Of a stretch of 41,323 bases of DNA, positions 7,762 through 17,657 are shown in pieces. Numbering within the stretch: position 1 is the first letter of the stretch; every line of letters begins with the position of its first letter. The position numbers and the translations under genes are program-made. This DNA is from JAHCIE01 sp034431435. GTDB taxonomy: Bacteria > Chloroflexota > Anaerolineae > Epilineales > JAHCIE01. Location: contig DAOUDG010000050.1 in the NCBI GenBank assembly GCA_034431435.1, forward strand, positions 1 to 41,323, written 5' to 3'. The notes beneath the pieces are model-generated. The model did not search any database and was not told where the DNA came from. It worked only from the letters and a program-made list of their open reading frames with translations.

Positions 7762-7782
7762 ATTGCTACGCGCCTGCCAGGC

Positions 7783-8403
7783 TCACCGCAGCAGCAGGCT
7801 CGCTAGGGCGGCGACGCCGAAGGCAACGATGATGCCGCCTGCGATGCGGTTCACCCAGCGCAGCCCGGCCGACGTCAGCCGCCCCCGGAACAGGCTAACG
7901 CCGCCGCTTAGCAGCAGCCACCACGCCGCCGACCCCAGGAACACCCCCACTACCAGCGCCAGCGTCGCCCCTGCGCCGCCGTCGAAACTCGCCAGCCCCA
8001 GACCGGCAAAGATGACGGCGAAGGACAGGATGGTGGCCGGGTTGGTGAGCGTCAGGAACAGGGTCGAGCCATACGCCCCTAGCAACCCACGCCCGCCCAC
8101 CTCGGCGGCCTTGTCAGCAGGCTGCGCCAGGAAGGTGCGCACGCCCAGATACACCAGGAAGATGCCGCCTACCAGGCGCAGCCACATCTGCTGGCTGATC
8201 ATCAGCCCGGCCACCGCCGTCAGCCCGAAGGCGGCAATCGCGCCATAGAAGAAGTCGGCCGTCGCCGCGCCCAGCCCCGACACGAAGCCCACCCGACGGC
8301 CCTCCGCCAGGCTACGGCGAATGACCAGCACGCCGATGGGACCGACCGGCGCGGCGATGGAGAAGCCCAACACGAGACCACGCAGCAAGGGGCCGAGTTC
8401 CAT
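7783..8403 (-). CDS. LysE-family membrane exporter
   Basis: 206 aa with five or six predicted membrane segments, the normal size for LysE/RhtB exporters of amino acids or similar metabolites. Family features are the N-terminal LLRGLVLGFSIAAPVGPIGVLVIRRSL, with the conserved PVGP motif, a central GLGAATADFFYGAIAAFG, and LTNPATILSFAVIFAGLG. The start is uncertain. ATG 8403 fits the family length and has a G-rich stretch before it; an in-frame ATG seven codons upstream is also possible. The substrate cannot be named. It lies downstream of, and in the same direction as, the glycosyltransferase gene, with about 180 bases between them. Confidence 0.8.
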   Translation of the reverse strand: MELGPLLRGLVLGFSIAAPVGPIGVLVIRRSLAEGRRVGFVSGLGAATADFFYGAIAAFGLTAVAGLMISQQMWLRLVGGIFLVYLGVRTFLAQPADKAAEVGGRGLLGAYGSTLFLTLTNPATILSFAVIFAGLGLASFDGGAGATLALVVGVFLGSAAWWLLLSGGVSLFRGRLTSAGLRWVNRIAGGIIVAFGVAALASLLLR

Positions 8404-8586
8404 CCCTTTCCCCCCATGTGACATGAAAAACCGCCAGCCTCGATGGAAGGTCTGGCAGGGAACCACACGCGGCAACGCCAACAGCGCTACCCAGACCACT
8501 CGTCTGGCAGGAGCTTACGCTGCCGCTGATTCGTGAGGACTTCAGGCATCAGCCCGGAATCCGCTATCGCCCAGGGTGTAACAGCC

Positions 8587-9387
8587 CTAACGCTTGTACT
8601 CAGTCGCGGATACAGGCCCGTTGGTCGGCGGGCGGACGTGCGCCGCGCTGCGGGCCTTGCGCTCCTGGCCGACTTTCGCCCTTTGCTCGACGCCATACTT
8701 GATGATACAGTACACGGCCTCGAAGGCGTCCTTCCACCCGATCTTCTTGCCCTCGTCGTAGGTGCGACCGGCGTAGGAGATGCCGACCTCGTAGATCTTC
8801 AGGTTGCGCAGGGCAATTTTGGCTGTCACCTCCGGCTCGAAGCCAAAGCGATCCTGCTGTAGCTGAACGCCCTGGATGATCTCGCGGCGGAAGAGCTTGT
8901 AGCCCGTCTCCATGTCGGTCATGTTCAGGTCGGTGAACATGTTGCTGAGGGTCGTCAGCAACTTATTGCCCACGGAATGCCAGTACAGCAACACCCGCCG
9001 CTGGTCGCCGCCGGTGAAGCGCGAGCCGTAAACCACATCCGCCCCATGCTCCAGGCACGGCTGGAGCAGCTTGGGGTAGTCGCGCGGGTCATACTCCAGG
9101 TCGGCGTCCTGGATGACCACATAGTCGCCACGCGCCGCCTGGATGCCAGTCCGCAGGGCCGCCCCCTTGCCCATATTCCGGGGCTGGAGGATGACCCGCA
9201 CATCCCCGTACCGCGCCTCGATATCGCGCAGGACGTCGCGGGTTCCATCCACCGAGCCATCGTCGACAATGATCAGCTCTTTCCGTACCGGAACCGCCAG
9301 CACACGAGCGACGATTTCCTGAATGGTCGCCCGCTCGTTGTACGCCGGCATCACCACCGACAGCAGGATATCCTCCATCCCAGGCAT
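8587..9387 (-). CDS. Family 2 glycosyltransferase, dolichol-phosphate mannose synthase-like
   Basis: 266 aa cytoplasmic GT-A enzyme. It shows the start LLSVVMPAYNERATIQEIV, nucleotide-binding IIVDDGSVDGTRDVL, MGKGAALRTGI, the metal motif VIQDADLEYDPRDY, and ETGYKLFRREII. This arrangement is typical of the DPM1/DPG-synthase subgroup, which moves a sugar from a nucleotide donor to a polyprenyl phosphate. No C-terminal membrane segments are present, so it resembles the soluble form. The last 30 residues are polar and probably disordered. The start is ATG 9387 with AGGAGGG five bases upstream. The polyprenyl acceptor is inferred from the subgroup. Confidence 0.88.
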   Translation of the reverse strand: MPGMEDILLSVVMPAYNERATIQEIVARVLAVPVRKELIIVDDGSVDGTRDVLRDIEARYGDVRVILQPRNMGKGAALRTGIQAARGDYVVIQDADLEYDPRDYPKLLQPCLEHGADVVYGSRFTGGDQRRVLLYWHSVGNKLLTTLSNMFTDLNMTDMETGYKLFRREIIQGVQLQQDRFGFEPEVTAKIALRNLKIYEVGISYAGRTYDEGKKIGWKDAFEAVYCIIKYGVEQRAKVGQERKARSAAHVRPPTNGPVSATEYKR

Positions 9388-9552
9388 GCATCCCTCCTCG
9401 ACTCATGGCGTGCCGACGCCACAGCGCCGACAGGCGCGAAGTGTACCACGAACCGGCCGCAACGCCTAATGCGCTGGCGCGACCCGTAACACAGCGGACG
9501 GCATGCCCGTTGTCTGTTAGTGAGGGGCACAGGCAAGAACGGCAGGCAAGGC

Positions 9553-10479
9553 ATGGCTGAACAGCCACCAGTGGATTGGCCCGACGCCCCGTGTCGGCCC
9601 ACAACAGACAGCGTGCCTGAGCAGCCCGGCAATTCTAGCGACGCCGGGCCAGAGGCGTTGCCGCTCACGTCGGTCTGGGTGCGCGCGCGTCCCTTCGCGG
9701 CCGCCTTCGCCCTCATGCTGGTCATCGTGGGTGGCCTGCACGCCTGGGGCCAGGTCGCCGCCACCCACGACGACCCGGTGTCGACCACCCTGGCTGCGGC
9801 CCGCGACGCGGTTCTCCATCGCCTGTCGATTTTCTCGCCCTCGGGGCGCGCGTCGGCGCCCGTCGCCGTCGTCGAAGCCGCCACGTCGATCGTCGTGGAG
9901 ACGCCCACGGCGGCCGACACGCCCACAGCCCTGGCAACGCCTTCTGGGGCATCACTACGGCTATCGCGCCTTGGGGCCTTCGCCCCGGCCGTTGCGCCCT
10001 CCATCGCGTCGCTCGCGCCTCCCTATCAGTCCCGTCCTGGCGATGCGGGCGCATCGCCAGCGCCGGGTACGAACCCCTCCGCCGCCACCCCGCCAACGGC
10101 GCCACAGCCGACGGCGGTGGCGTCTTTCAGCAAGCCGGTGTCGGGACTGCCCTCTCGCCCCCCCACGCAGGCGGCGGCCCCCACCGCCGGACCCTCTGCC
10201 CCAATCGGCTCCTTCAGCAAGCCGGTGTCTGGGCTGTCCCCCCGCCCTCCTGCCAGGGTGGTAGCTCCAGCCGCCGCCGCCCGATCTGCCGCGCCGGCCG
10301 GCTCCTTCAGCAAGCCGGTGTCCCGGCTGCCCCTCCGCCCCCCTGCCCAGGTAGTAGCCCCAGCCGCCGCCCGGCCGCCGGTTGCAGCCGCGTCGCGCGC
10401 ACCGGCCGCCGCGCCGGCCTCGCCCGGCCCGAGCAAGCCCGCCGCCAACACGAGTGGGTGGCTGCGACCCACGAAGTGA
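9553..10479 (+). CDS. Pro/Ala-rich single-pass membrane protein with three SFSKPVS repeats
   Basis: 308 aa of unknown function. The first 45 residues are polar. One hydrophobic segment follows (FAAAFALMLVIVGGLHAWG), and the remaining 240 residues are Pro, Ala, Thr and Ser rich and probably disordered outside the membrane. Three near-identical units beginning SFSKPVSGL or SFSKPVSRL, each followed by RPP and an Ala/Pro linker, are spaced 29-31 residues apart in the C-terminal third. The start is ATG 9553; an in-frame GTG at 9520 would add 11 residues, and neither has a strong ribosome site. It lies alone between the divergent glycosyltransferase and the ECF sigma operon. No family is recognised. 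Confidence 0.6.
   Translation: MAEQPPVDWPDAPCRPTTDSVPEQPGNSSDAGPEALPLTSVWVRARPFAAAFALMLVIVGGLHAWGQVAATHDDPVSTTLAAARDAVLHRLSIFSPSGRASAPVAVVEAATSIVVETPTAADTPTALATPSGASLRLSRLGAFAPAVAPSIASLAPPYQSRPGDAGASPAPGTNPSAATPPTAPQPTAVASFSKPVSGLPSRPPTQAAAPTAGPSAPIGSFSKPVSGLSPRPPARVVAPAAAARSAAPAGSFSKPVSRLPLRPPAQVVAPAAARPPVAAASRAPAAAPASPGPSKPAANTSGWLRPTK
10124..10368 (+). repeat. In-frame tandem repeats encoding SFSKPVS units
   Basis: Three copies of a roughly 90-base unit inside the proline-rich gene, each starting with a TTCAGCAAGCCGGTGTC core (near 10128, 10212 and 10305). The core is almost identical between copies and the linkers differ, which points to recent duplication or to selection on the SFSKPVS segment. 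Confidence 0.7.
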
Positions 10480-10489
10480 AATGACCGCG

Positions 10490-10545
10490 GCCGAGGCAGA
10501 AGGACGAACAGGCTAACCCATCGTCGTTGGCCCTTCGGCCTCGGT
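10490..10545. terminator. Hairpin after the repeat-protein gene
   Basis: Imperfect 20-bp stem (10490-10509 with 10526-10545, four mismatches), followed at once by a small hairpin TCGTC-AAAAAA-GACGA (10545-10560). Arm core AAGGACGAAC/GTTGGCCCTT, a member of the recurrent gene-end hairpin family. Confidence 0.5.
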
Positions 10546-10561
10546 CGTCAAAAAAGACGAT

Positions 10562-10595
10562 GGCCTGAGCACCGCCGCCGCGCGGTGTTCAGGCC
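10562..10595. terminator. Second hairpin in the gap before the sigma factor gene
   Basis: 14-bp stem (10562-10575 with 10582-10595, one G-T pair) and a six-base loop. It follows the previous hairpin directly, so the region between the two genes looks strongly insulated. Confidence 0.55.
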
Positions 10596-10862
10596 TATGT
10601 CCCTGAGAGGGAAGGTTGTCACATGCTCTGGTGTACAGTATGCGTCCGCGACATGAAGCGGCCATTAAGCGCGGCTGAGGAGTAGATGAGCGCGCGGCGC
10701 GGCCACTGAGAGGAGTCTAAGAGTTGGCTAAGGACGGCAACTTGACCGTAAGATGCTTCGTCTAGCACCAATCCATTCCATGTAAGCGTACTCTGGCGTG
10801 GTCAGGGCGAAACTTATCAGTGTCTATCGCGTGTTTCTATAGCAAAAGGGGAACGTCGCCGA
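10596..10862 (+). other. Leader region of the ECF sigma operon
   Basis: 267 bases without a gene. No convincing sigma70 promoter is visible. A weak ECF-like pair (GAAACTT near 10808 and CGTG near 10829) could mark autoregulation but is too degenerate to claim. AAGGGGA at 10846-10852 is the probable ribosome site for the GTG start at 10863. Confidence 0.3.
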
Positions 10863-11441
10863 GTGGACACGGATGAAGCGTTGGTGAGGCGCTATCTGGA
10901 TGGCGATTCAAGCGCGTTTCGTAGCCTGGTGGAGCGAAGTACGCCGCCCATTTACAACCTTGCCTATCACATGACCGGCGACCGCGACGAGGCATCCGAT
11001 GTGACCCAGGAGGCGTTTCGCCGCATCGTCGAGGCGCTGCCCACCTCCCGCACCGACCTGCCCTTCAAGCCGTGGGCCATGCAGATCGCGCTGAATCTGT
11101 GCCGCGATCTGGCCCGCCGCCGCCGCCCCCTGCCTTTCGCGGCCCTGGGCGGAGCGGAAGACGACGAGGCGGCCGACCGCGTGGAGATGGTGGTAGATAC
11201 CGAGCCGCTGCCACCCGACCGCCTGGAGACGGAGGAGACGCGGCGCGTCCTCCAGCAGGCCATTGACGGCCTGCCCGAGGTCTACCGCGCGGCCATCGTG
11301 CTACGCTATAGCGAAGAGATGTCGTACCAGGACATCGCGGATACTCTGGACCTGCCGCTCAACACCGTGCGAACCCATCTGGCCCGCGCCAAGCGCCTGT
11401 TGCAAACCCGCCTGCAAGCGGAATGGGGGAACGAGGCATGA
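10863..11441 (+). CDS. ECF-type RNA polymerase sigma factor
   Basis: 192 aa sigma70-family factor. Region 2 (about 1-75) contains AFRSLVERSTPPIYNLAYHM, DVTQEAFRRIVEAL and the promoter-melting helix FKPWAMQIALNLCRDLARRR. Region 4 (about 130-185) contains LPEVYRAAIVLRYSEEMSY and the helix-turn-helix QDIADTLDLPLNTVRTHLAR. There is no region 3 domain, as expected for ECF factors. The start is GTG 10863. Its stop overlaps the ATG of the zinc-finger anti-sigma gene by four bases (ATGA), and the run continues through an export system. It therefore probably directs expression of this operon in response to an envelope or toxic-compound signal. That role is inferred from the layout. Confidence 0.92.
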   Translation: MDTDEALVRRYLDGDSSAFRSLVERSTPPIYNLAYHMTGDRDEASDVTQEAFRRIVEALPTSRTDLPFKPWAMQIALNLCRDLARRRRPLPFAALGGAEDDEAADRVEMVVDTEPLPPDRLETEETRRVLQQAIDGLPEVYRAAIVLRYSEEMSYQDIADTLDLPLNTVRTHLARAKRLLQTRLQAEWGNEA

Positions 11442-11971
11442 GCCACCTGAATGACGTCATTCTGGATGCCTACGCCGAGGGGCAGCTGAGCGCCCGCGAG
11501 CGCACCGCAGCCGATGCCCACCTGGCGACCTGCCCCGACTGTCGGCTGGGCCTCGTTGCTCTGGCTCAAATGGGTGACTTGCTGCGCGAGCAGCCACGCC
11601 AGGCCCCACCGCCAGAGCTGAGCCATCGTATCCTGGCTGAGTTGGCCCCCGCACCCGTCCCCCCTGTCAGACCACGCTGGACGGCCAGCCAGTGGCTGGC
11701 GGCAGGCCTGTCGGCAACGGTCGCCTGGACGCTGCTTGTCATCCTGGTGGGCGAGACGGCGCTTTCTGCGTACCGGCGTGGCCTGGGCGATCTGGCCGAA
11801 CTGGCGCGCCTCCATCCCCAGGTGGTGACGCGCTATCCATCCGAGGCCCTGTCCGCCATTCTAGAGAGCATTCCGGCCGTCGAGGTGGCGCTGACGCTGG
11901 TCGCGCTGGCGTTGGGCCTCTGGCTACTGACCCAGATCGTCGCCGCGCTGCCCGAAGGAGGTCAGGCGTGA
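11438..11971 (+). CDS. Zinc-finger anti-sigma factor, membrane-bound
   Basis: 177 aa. The N terminus is a ZAS-type anti-sigma domain with the H-x3-C-x2-C zinc motif (His28, Cys32, Cys35 in HLATCPDC). Two hydrophobic segments follow (WLAAGLSATVAWTLLVILVG near 88-107 and VALTLVALALGLWLLTQIVA near the C terminus), so the sensor is tied to the membrane, with about 35 residues between the segments outside. It should hold the cotranscribed ECF sigma factor inactive until a signal is received. The start ATG 11438 overlaps the sigma stop, and its own stop overlaps the next GTG, implying translational coupling. Confidence 0.85.
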   Translation: MSHLNDVILDAYAEGQLSARERTAADAHLATCPDCRLGLVALAQMGDLLREQPRQAPPPELSHRILAELAPAPVPPVRPRWTASQWLAAGLSATVAWTLLVILVGETALSAYRRGLGDLAELARLHPQVVTRYPSEALSAILESIPAVEVALTLVALALGLWLLTQIVAALPEGGQA

Positions 11972-12477
11972 GCCGACAGGCGCGGCGCGGGGCGGCGGCT
12001 GTCGCGGCGGCCCTGTTCCTCATCCTGGGTGTCACGCTGTGGGTGGGGATGCGTGTCGGTCAGGCCGGTCTCGTCGAGACGGCGAGCGACGCGAGCGGGC
12101 TAAGCCTGCTCGGCGAGCGACGGCTGGGGCCGCACCCGGCGGACGGCCACGGCGCAGTCGGCATCGTGACCCTTGTCGCGCCGCCCCGCGTCGAGCTGGT
12201 AGGGCGCGAGGGGCAGCCGCGGGTTGTGCTCGTCACGACCGACACCCTGGTGGCTGTTGGTGACCGCTCGGTGGCAGCAACGCCGTTGGACGGAGGCGAC
12301 ATCAGCGATATTGCGGAGTTGAAGCCGGGCGTGCGCCTCGTCGCCATTGGTCAGCCTGACGACGAAGGTCAGTTGATTGCGCGAATCATTCGCATCGTGC
12401 CTAAGAACGAGTTGGATCGTATGAACAGTGAACAGTCGCGCTCGCCCAGTGAGCGCAAGGGGAAGACAACACCATGA
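11968..12477 (+). CDS. Membrane-anchored DUF5666-like protein
   Basis: 169 aa. An N-terminal membrane segment or uncleaved signal (AAAVAAALFLILGVTLWVGM) is followed by one small beta-rich domain (about 60-145) in which values such as VVLVTTDTLVAVGD and LKPGVRLVAIGQPDDEGQLIARIIRIV follow the DUF5666 pattern (an OB-like fold seen in exported proteins). The C-terminal 25 residues are polar. The start is GTG 11968 with AAGGAGG upstream; it overlaps the anti-sigma stop, and its stop overlaps the HlyD ATG. The function is unknown. Its place between anti-sigma and adaptor suggests a signal-sensing or periphery component of the exporter system. Confidence 0.65.
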   Translation: MSRQARRGAAAVAAALFLILGVTLWVGMRVGQAGLVETASDASGLSLLGERRLGPHPADGHGAVGIVTLVAPPRVELVGREGQPRVVLVTTDTLVAVGDRSVAATPLDGGDISDIAELKPGVRLVAIGQPDDEGQLIARIIRIVPKNELDRMNSEQSRSPSERKGKTTP

Positions 12478-14144
12478 GCATGACCACTACCACAGGCCCC
12501 ACGGCTACCTCCGGCACGAAAGCAAGCGCCGTCACCCCCAAGACCAAGCGCAAGCGCAGTTGGCGACGCTGGCTGACGCCACTGATCGTCCTCCTGGTGG
12601 TTGGCGCCGCTATCCTGTTTGGCTGGCAGCGCATCCAGGGCGCGCGGGCGGCGGCGACGACAGGCGTTGACACACGCCCGGCTACCGTCGGCAACCTTGT
12701 GGCCAGCATCAACGCCGCCGGCAACCTCACGCCCGCCTCCCAGGTCAACCTCAACTTTACGTCGGGCGGCGTGGTAAAGGAGGTCCTGGTCAAGGAGGGG
12801 GACAAGGTTACGGTGGGTCAGCCCCTGGCGCGTCTCGTCTCTGACGACCTGGCGCTGCAGGTCGCAGCGGCTGAGTCGAGCCTGAAGAGCGCGCAACTCA
12901 AGCTGGAGCAGGCCAAGCAAGGCCCCAAGGACACCGACATCACCTCGGCCCAGGCAAAGGTGGACAGCGCGGTCGCGGCCCTCAACAAGCTGCGCCAGGG
13001 TCCGACCGCCGCCGACATGACTGACGCCCAGGCGCGGCTCACGTCGGCCCAGGCCAATCTAGCCAAGGCCCAGGCCGGTCCAACCGATCAGGACGCCGCC
13101 AGCGCGCGTCAGAAGGTCGAGAACGCCAAGAACGCCCTGTGGGCCAGCCAGGCCTCCCGCGACGCTACCTGTGGCCGCCCCAAGGGCGGCGACACCGACC
13201 CGCAGTGTCAACAGGCGCGCGCCCAGGTGAACTCGGCCGAAGGCAACGTAGCAATCGCCCAAAACGACCTGGACAAACTGCTGGCCGGCCCCAACCAGAA
13301 TGACGTCATCTCCGCGCAGCAGCAGGTGACCCAGGCCCAGGCCGCCATCGACAAGCTTCGCCAGGGCCCCACCGCCGCCGACATCACCCAGGCCCAGTCG
13401 AGCATCACCCAGGCCGAGGCAGCCCTCGAGGCCGTCAAATCCGGTCCCGATCCTATCGACGTCCAGGTTGCTCAGGCGGGCGTGGAGCAGGCGCAGGTTA
13501 ACCTCAAACAAGCGCAGCTCAAGCTCCAGCAAAGCACCCTCACCGCCCCCTTCAATGGCGTCATCACGGCCGTCACCCTGGTACCGGGCCAGAACATGAG
13601 CGCGAGCGGTAATCCCGTTCAATTGTCGGACCTCGGCACGTTGCAAGTCGTCACGAACGTCTCGGAGTTGGATCGCGCCCGCCTCAAGGTCGGCCAGGAA
13701 GTACAGATGACGCTCGAAGCGCTGCCGGGTGTCAACGTTGAGGGCATCGTCGATGCCATCAGCACGGCAGGCGTGACGACCCAGGGCGTGGTGAACTTCC
13801 CGGTGACGATCAAGCTGGTCAATCCTGACCCCGCCATTGCCCCCGGCATGACAGCCAACCTCAACATCATCATCGACAAGCGAGACAACGTCCTGCTCGT
13901 GCCCAACCGCGCCCTCCGCAACAACGGCCGCCAGCGCGCCGTCACCGTCATGGTCGAGGGCCAGCAGATCTCAGTGCCCGTGCAGACGGGCATGACCGAC
14001 GGAACCAACACCGAGATCACCGGCGGCGGCCTCAAGGAAGGCGATCAGGTCGTCTTGACCCCAACGACCGGCGCGCGCGCCGGCGGCTTTGGTCCCGGCG
14101 CCGGCCCCGTCATCGTCGGCGGCGGTCCCGGCCCAGGTCGTTAG
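12474..14144 (+). CDS. HlyD/MacA-type adaptor with an extended repetitive coiled-coil hairpin
   Basis: 556 aa, much longer than the roughly 370 aa of MacA. Layout: cytoplasmic basic N terminus, one membrane segment (WLTPLIVLLVVGAAILFG), a lipoyl-like half (SGGVVKEVLVKEGDKVTVGQPL), a long alpha hairpin (about 120-360), a second lipoyl half (LTAPFNGVITAVTLVPGQ), a beta-barrel and membrane-proximal domain, and a Gly-rich tail. The hairpin holds six GP-xxx-D-xxx-AQ units (for example QGPTAADMTDAQ and QGPTAADITQAQ), spaced about 26 residues apart within each arm. Its tip has a short Gly/Asp insertion with two cysteines (CGRPKG...DPQC, near 232 and 244) that could form a disulfide. It is the adaptor of the MacB-type ABC exporter encoded next. 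Confidence 0.88.
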   Translation: MSMTTTTGPTATSGTKASAVTPKTKRKRSWRRWLTPLIVLLVVGAAILFGWQRIQGARAAATTGVDTRPATVGNLVASINAAGNLTPASQVNLNFTSGGVVKEVLVKEGDKVTVGQPLARLVSDDLALQVAAAESSLKSAQLKLEQAKQGPKDTDITSAQAKVDSAVAALNKLRQGPTAADMTDAQARLTSAQANLAKAQAGPTDQDAASARQKVENAKNALWASQASRDATCGRPKGGDTDPQCQQARAQVNSAEGNVAIAQNDLDKLLAGPNQNDVISAQQQVTQAQAAIDKLRQGPTAADITQAQSSITQAEAALEAVKSGPDPIDVQVAQAGVEQAQVNLKQAQLKLQQSTLTAPFNGVITAVTLVPGQNMSASGNPVQLSDLGTLQVVTNVSELDRARLKVGQEVQMTLEALPGVNVEGIVDAISTAGVTTQGVVNFPVTIKLVNPDPAIAPGMTANLNIIIDKRDNVLLVPNRALRNNGRQRAVTVMVEGQQISVPVQTGMTDGTNTEITGGGLKEGDQVVLTPTTGARAGGFGPGAGPVIVGGGPGPGR

Positions 14145-14168
14145 TGACGCGGTCGCACAGGAGGCTGT

Positions 14169-14881
14169 ATGCAAGACCGGGTTATTGACATCGAGGGCGT
14201 GACCAAGGTCTACCACATGGGCGATGTCGAGGTCCAGGCCCTACAGGGCGTGAACTGCCATGTCAACCAGGGTGAGTTCGTCGCCATCATCGGCCCCAGC
14301 GGGTCGGGCAAGTCCACCCTGATGAACATCATTGGCTGCCTGGACCAGCCAACGGACGGAACCTACCTTCTGGATGGCATCGACGTTGGCCTGTTGGACG
14401 ATGACGAGCTGGCCCAGATTCGCAACCAGAAGATCGGCTTCGTGTTCCAGAGCTTCAACCTGCTGCCCCGTGTGCCGGCGTGGAAGCAGGTGGCCCTGCC
14501 CCTCATTTACGGGGCGGGCGAGAATCGCTACGAGCGATCAGTGGCGGCGCTGGAGGCGGTCGGGTTGGGTGACCGCATCAACCACCGCCCCAACGAGATG
14601 TCGGGCGGCCAGATGCAGCGCGTCGCGATCGCCCGCGCCCTGGTCACCCAGCCTTCAATTCTGCTCGCCGATGAGCCTACCGGTAACCTGGACTCCAAGT
14701 CCGGCGCGGAGGTTATGCGCATCATCAAGGAGATGAACGCCGAGCACGGGCTTACGGTCATCCTCGTTACCCACGACCCCCAGATTGCCGCGCAAGCCGA
14801 GCGTATCATCCGCATTTTTGATGGCCGCGCCTACGACTACGATCCCCTGGCCACGGGTGTCGAGGCCGTGGAGGTCCACGC

Positions 14882-14885
<4 letters not shown>
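14169..14885 (+). CDS. MacB/LolD-type ABC transporter ATPase
   Basis: 238 aa cytoplasmic ATPase subunit. It has Walker A GPSGSGKST, Q-loop FVFQSFNLLPR, signature MSGGQMQRVAIARAL, Walker B ILLADEPTGNLDSKSG and H-loop LVTHDPQ. The family's typical start (DIEGVTKVYHMGDVEVQALQGV) supports ATG 14169, preceded by AGGAGG. It works with the permease encoded immediately downstream (ATGA overlap) and the HlyD adaptor upstream. The substrate is unknown; peptides, lipids or macrolide-like compounds are usual for this family. Confidence 0.93.
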
Positions 14886-16126
<1,241 letters not shown>

Positions 16127-16150
16127 GCGCAGGCGTTCCCTGCTCGCCTG

Positions 16151-16186
16151 CCGCTGGTGCGGGATGACCGCATCCCGCACCAGCGG
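16151..16186. terminator. Hairpin ending the exporter operon
   Basis: Perfect 16-bp stem (16151-16166 with 16171-16186) and a four-base loop, 24 bases after the permease stop. GC-rich, without a T run. The rest of 16187-16366 holds only a lone TATACT at 16264-16269 as a possible -10 for the next gene. Confidence 0.65.
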
Positions 16187-16366
16187 GCCTGTGGATGGCC
16201 ACAGCAGCAGCGAGCGGACTCATCGGCCCCCGCCACACGTTCATCCATTTCTTGCCACGGTGCGTATACTTTCAGAAGCGGCTTGCATCCAATCCGCGCC
16301 TTGCGTACACTGTAGGTCTGCATCTCGCCGCGCCCACGCCCTGTGCCTGTCTAGAGGAGTGACTGC

Positions 16367-17482
16367 ATGCCCCGGCTACGCGCTCTCTGGCTGATGCCTC
16401 TCATCGCCCTCGCCACGCTGCTCGCCGTGGCGCGGCCAGCCGCCGCCGACCAGATCAACGACGCGGCGTCAGCCGCCGCCGCACCCGTCCGCGCCGTTCC
16501 TACCCGCTACCACATTGGGCAGCTCAAACACTCGGTCCAGACCCTCAACAACTGTGGTCCAGCCGCCATCGTGTCGACGTTGAGCTACTGGGGCTTAGAT
16601 GTGTCGCAGGAGACAGCGCGGCGCGTGCTGCGCCCCTACGCCGAGACCCGTGGCATGTCGCAGACCGTCATCCCCTACTACGTCGGCGAATTTGGCCTGA
16701 ATGCCAGGGTGCGCGTCGACGGCAATCGTGATGTCATCAAGGCCCTGGTCGCCAACGACGTACCGGTCATCGTCTTGCAGTGGATTCGCGAGAACTGGCG
16801 TCTCGGTCACTTCCGTGTCGTGCAAGGTTACGACGACGCCCTGGGCGTTTTCTACGTCAACGACTCGCTGCTCGGCCCCAACGTCGCTATCCCCTACGAC
16901 AGCTTCGACGCGCGCTGGGACTACAACTGGTCGCGCTATATTCCCGTCTACCACCCCAGCCAGATTCCCACCGTTGCCGCCATTCTCGGCCCTGATTGGG
17001 ACGACAAGGGCATGTTCGCTCGCCGCATCCCCGACCTGAAGGCTCAGGTCAAGACTAATCCCACCGACTGGCAGGCGTGGAGCCGCCTGGTGGAGGCGCT
17101 CACCGGGGCGGAGCGATTCCAGGAAGCCCTCGACACCCACGACTACTATACCGCGCGGCGGGGCAGCACGCCTGTCGCGACCCAGAGTAACGCGGGCGGC
17201 GCGGCCCCCTTCCAGTCCTCCTCATCCCAGAGCACGACCCGCATGCGCATCCTCAATCAGTTGGGGCGGTACGACGAGGCCCTGGCCGCCACTGATGATG
17301 CGCTGGCGCGCGGCGTCGCGTCCAGCAGTGGCGCCTGGGGCAGCGCCTCGCTGTGGCTTCAGCGCGGCGACGCCCTGCGCGGCCTGGAACGCCTCACCGA
17401 GGCCCGCGCCGCCTACCAGCGCGCAGTCAGCATGGACGGCCCCTACACGGAGGCCGGCGACCGCCTGGCATCGATGCCCTAG
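16367..17482 (+). CDS. Secreted C39-like papain-fold protein with C-terminal TPR region
   Basis: 371 aa. Signal peptide (about 1-27, ending AAADQ), then a peptidase C39-like (papain-fold) domain with the catalytic Cys63 in NNCGPAAIV, His148 in LGHFRVVQGYDD and Asp166 in NDSLLGPN. TPR-like helices follow at about 225-371 (LGRYDEALAATDDALAR, LTEARAAYQRAVSMD). All three catalytic positions are kept, so it may be an active cysteine peptidase or amidase outside the membrane; the substrate is unknown. The start is ATG 16367 with AGAGGAG upstream. A paralogue with the same order of domains is encoded at 28457-29776. Confidence 0.75.
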   Translation: MPRLRALWLMPLIALATLLAVARPAAADQINDAASAAAAPVRAVPTRYHIGQLKHSVQTLNNCGPAAIVSTLSYWGLDVSQETARRVLRPYAETRGMSQTVIPYYVGEFGLNARVRVDGNRDVIKALVANDVPVIVLQWIRENWRLGHFRVVQGYDDALGVFYVNDSLLGPNVAIPYDSFDARWDYNWSRYIPVYHPSQIPTVAAILGPDWDDKGMFARRIPDLKAQVKTNPTDWQAWSRLVEALTGAERFQEALDTHDYYTARRGSTPVATQSNAGGAAPFQSSSSQSTTRMRILNQLGRYDEALAATDDALARGVASSSGAWGSASLWLQRGDALRGLERLTEARAAYQRAVSMDGPYTEAGDRLASMP

Positions 17483-17657
17483 CCAACTCACCACCGACAG
17501 ACGCCGAGGCGCGCCCACCAGGGTGCGCCTCGCTGCTTTGCCGCTATCGCGCGCCCCTTGCTACTCGCCCGCCATAAACGGGAGTATACTTTGGGCGCAA
17601 CGCGGCGCGTCAGACAGTCAGCCTTCGGCGAATGCATCGGGGAAACGTGAGAGTTGT

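Noticed and set aside
10124..10368. CRISPR or minisatellite array
   Set aside because: The repeats are in frame within a coding gene, only three copies exist and the linkers vary in length by two codons, so this is a protein repeat.
10800..10835. ECF-type autoregulatory promoter before the sigma gene
   Set aside because: GAAACTT and CGTG elements can be picked out, but the match is too loose and the spacing cannot be tested without a second example.
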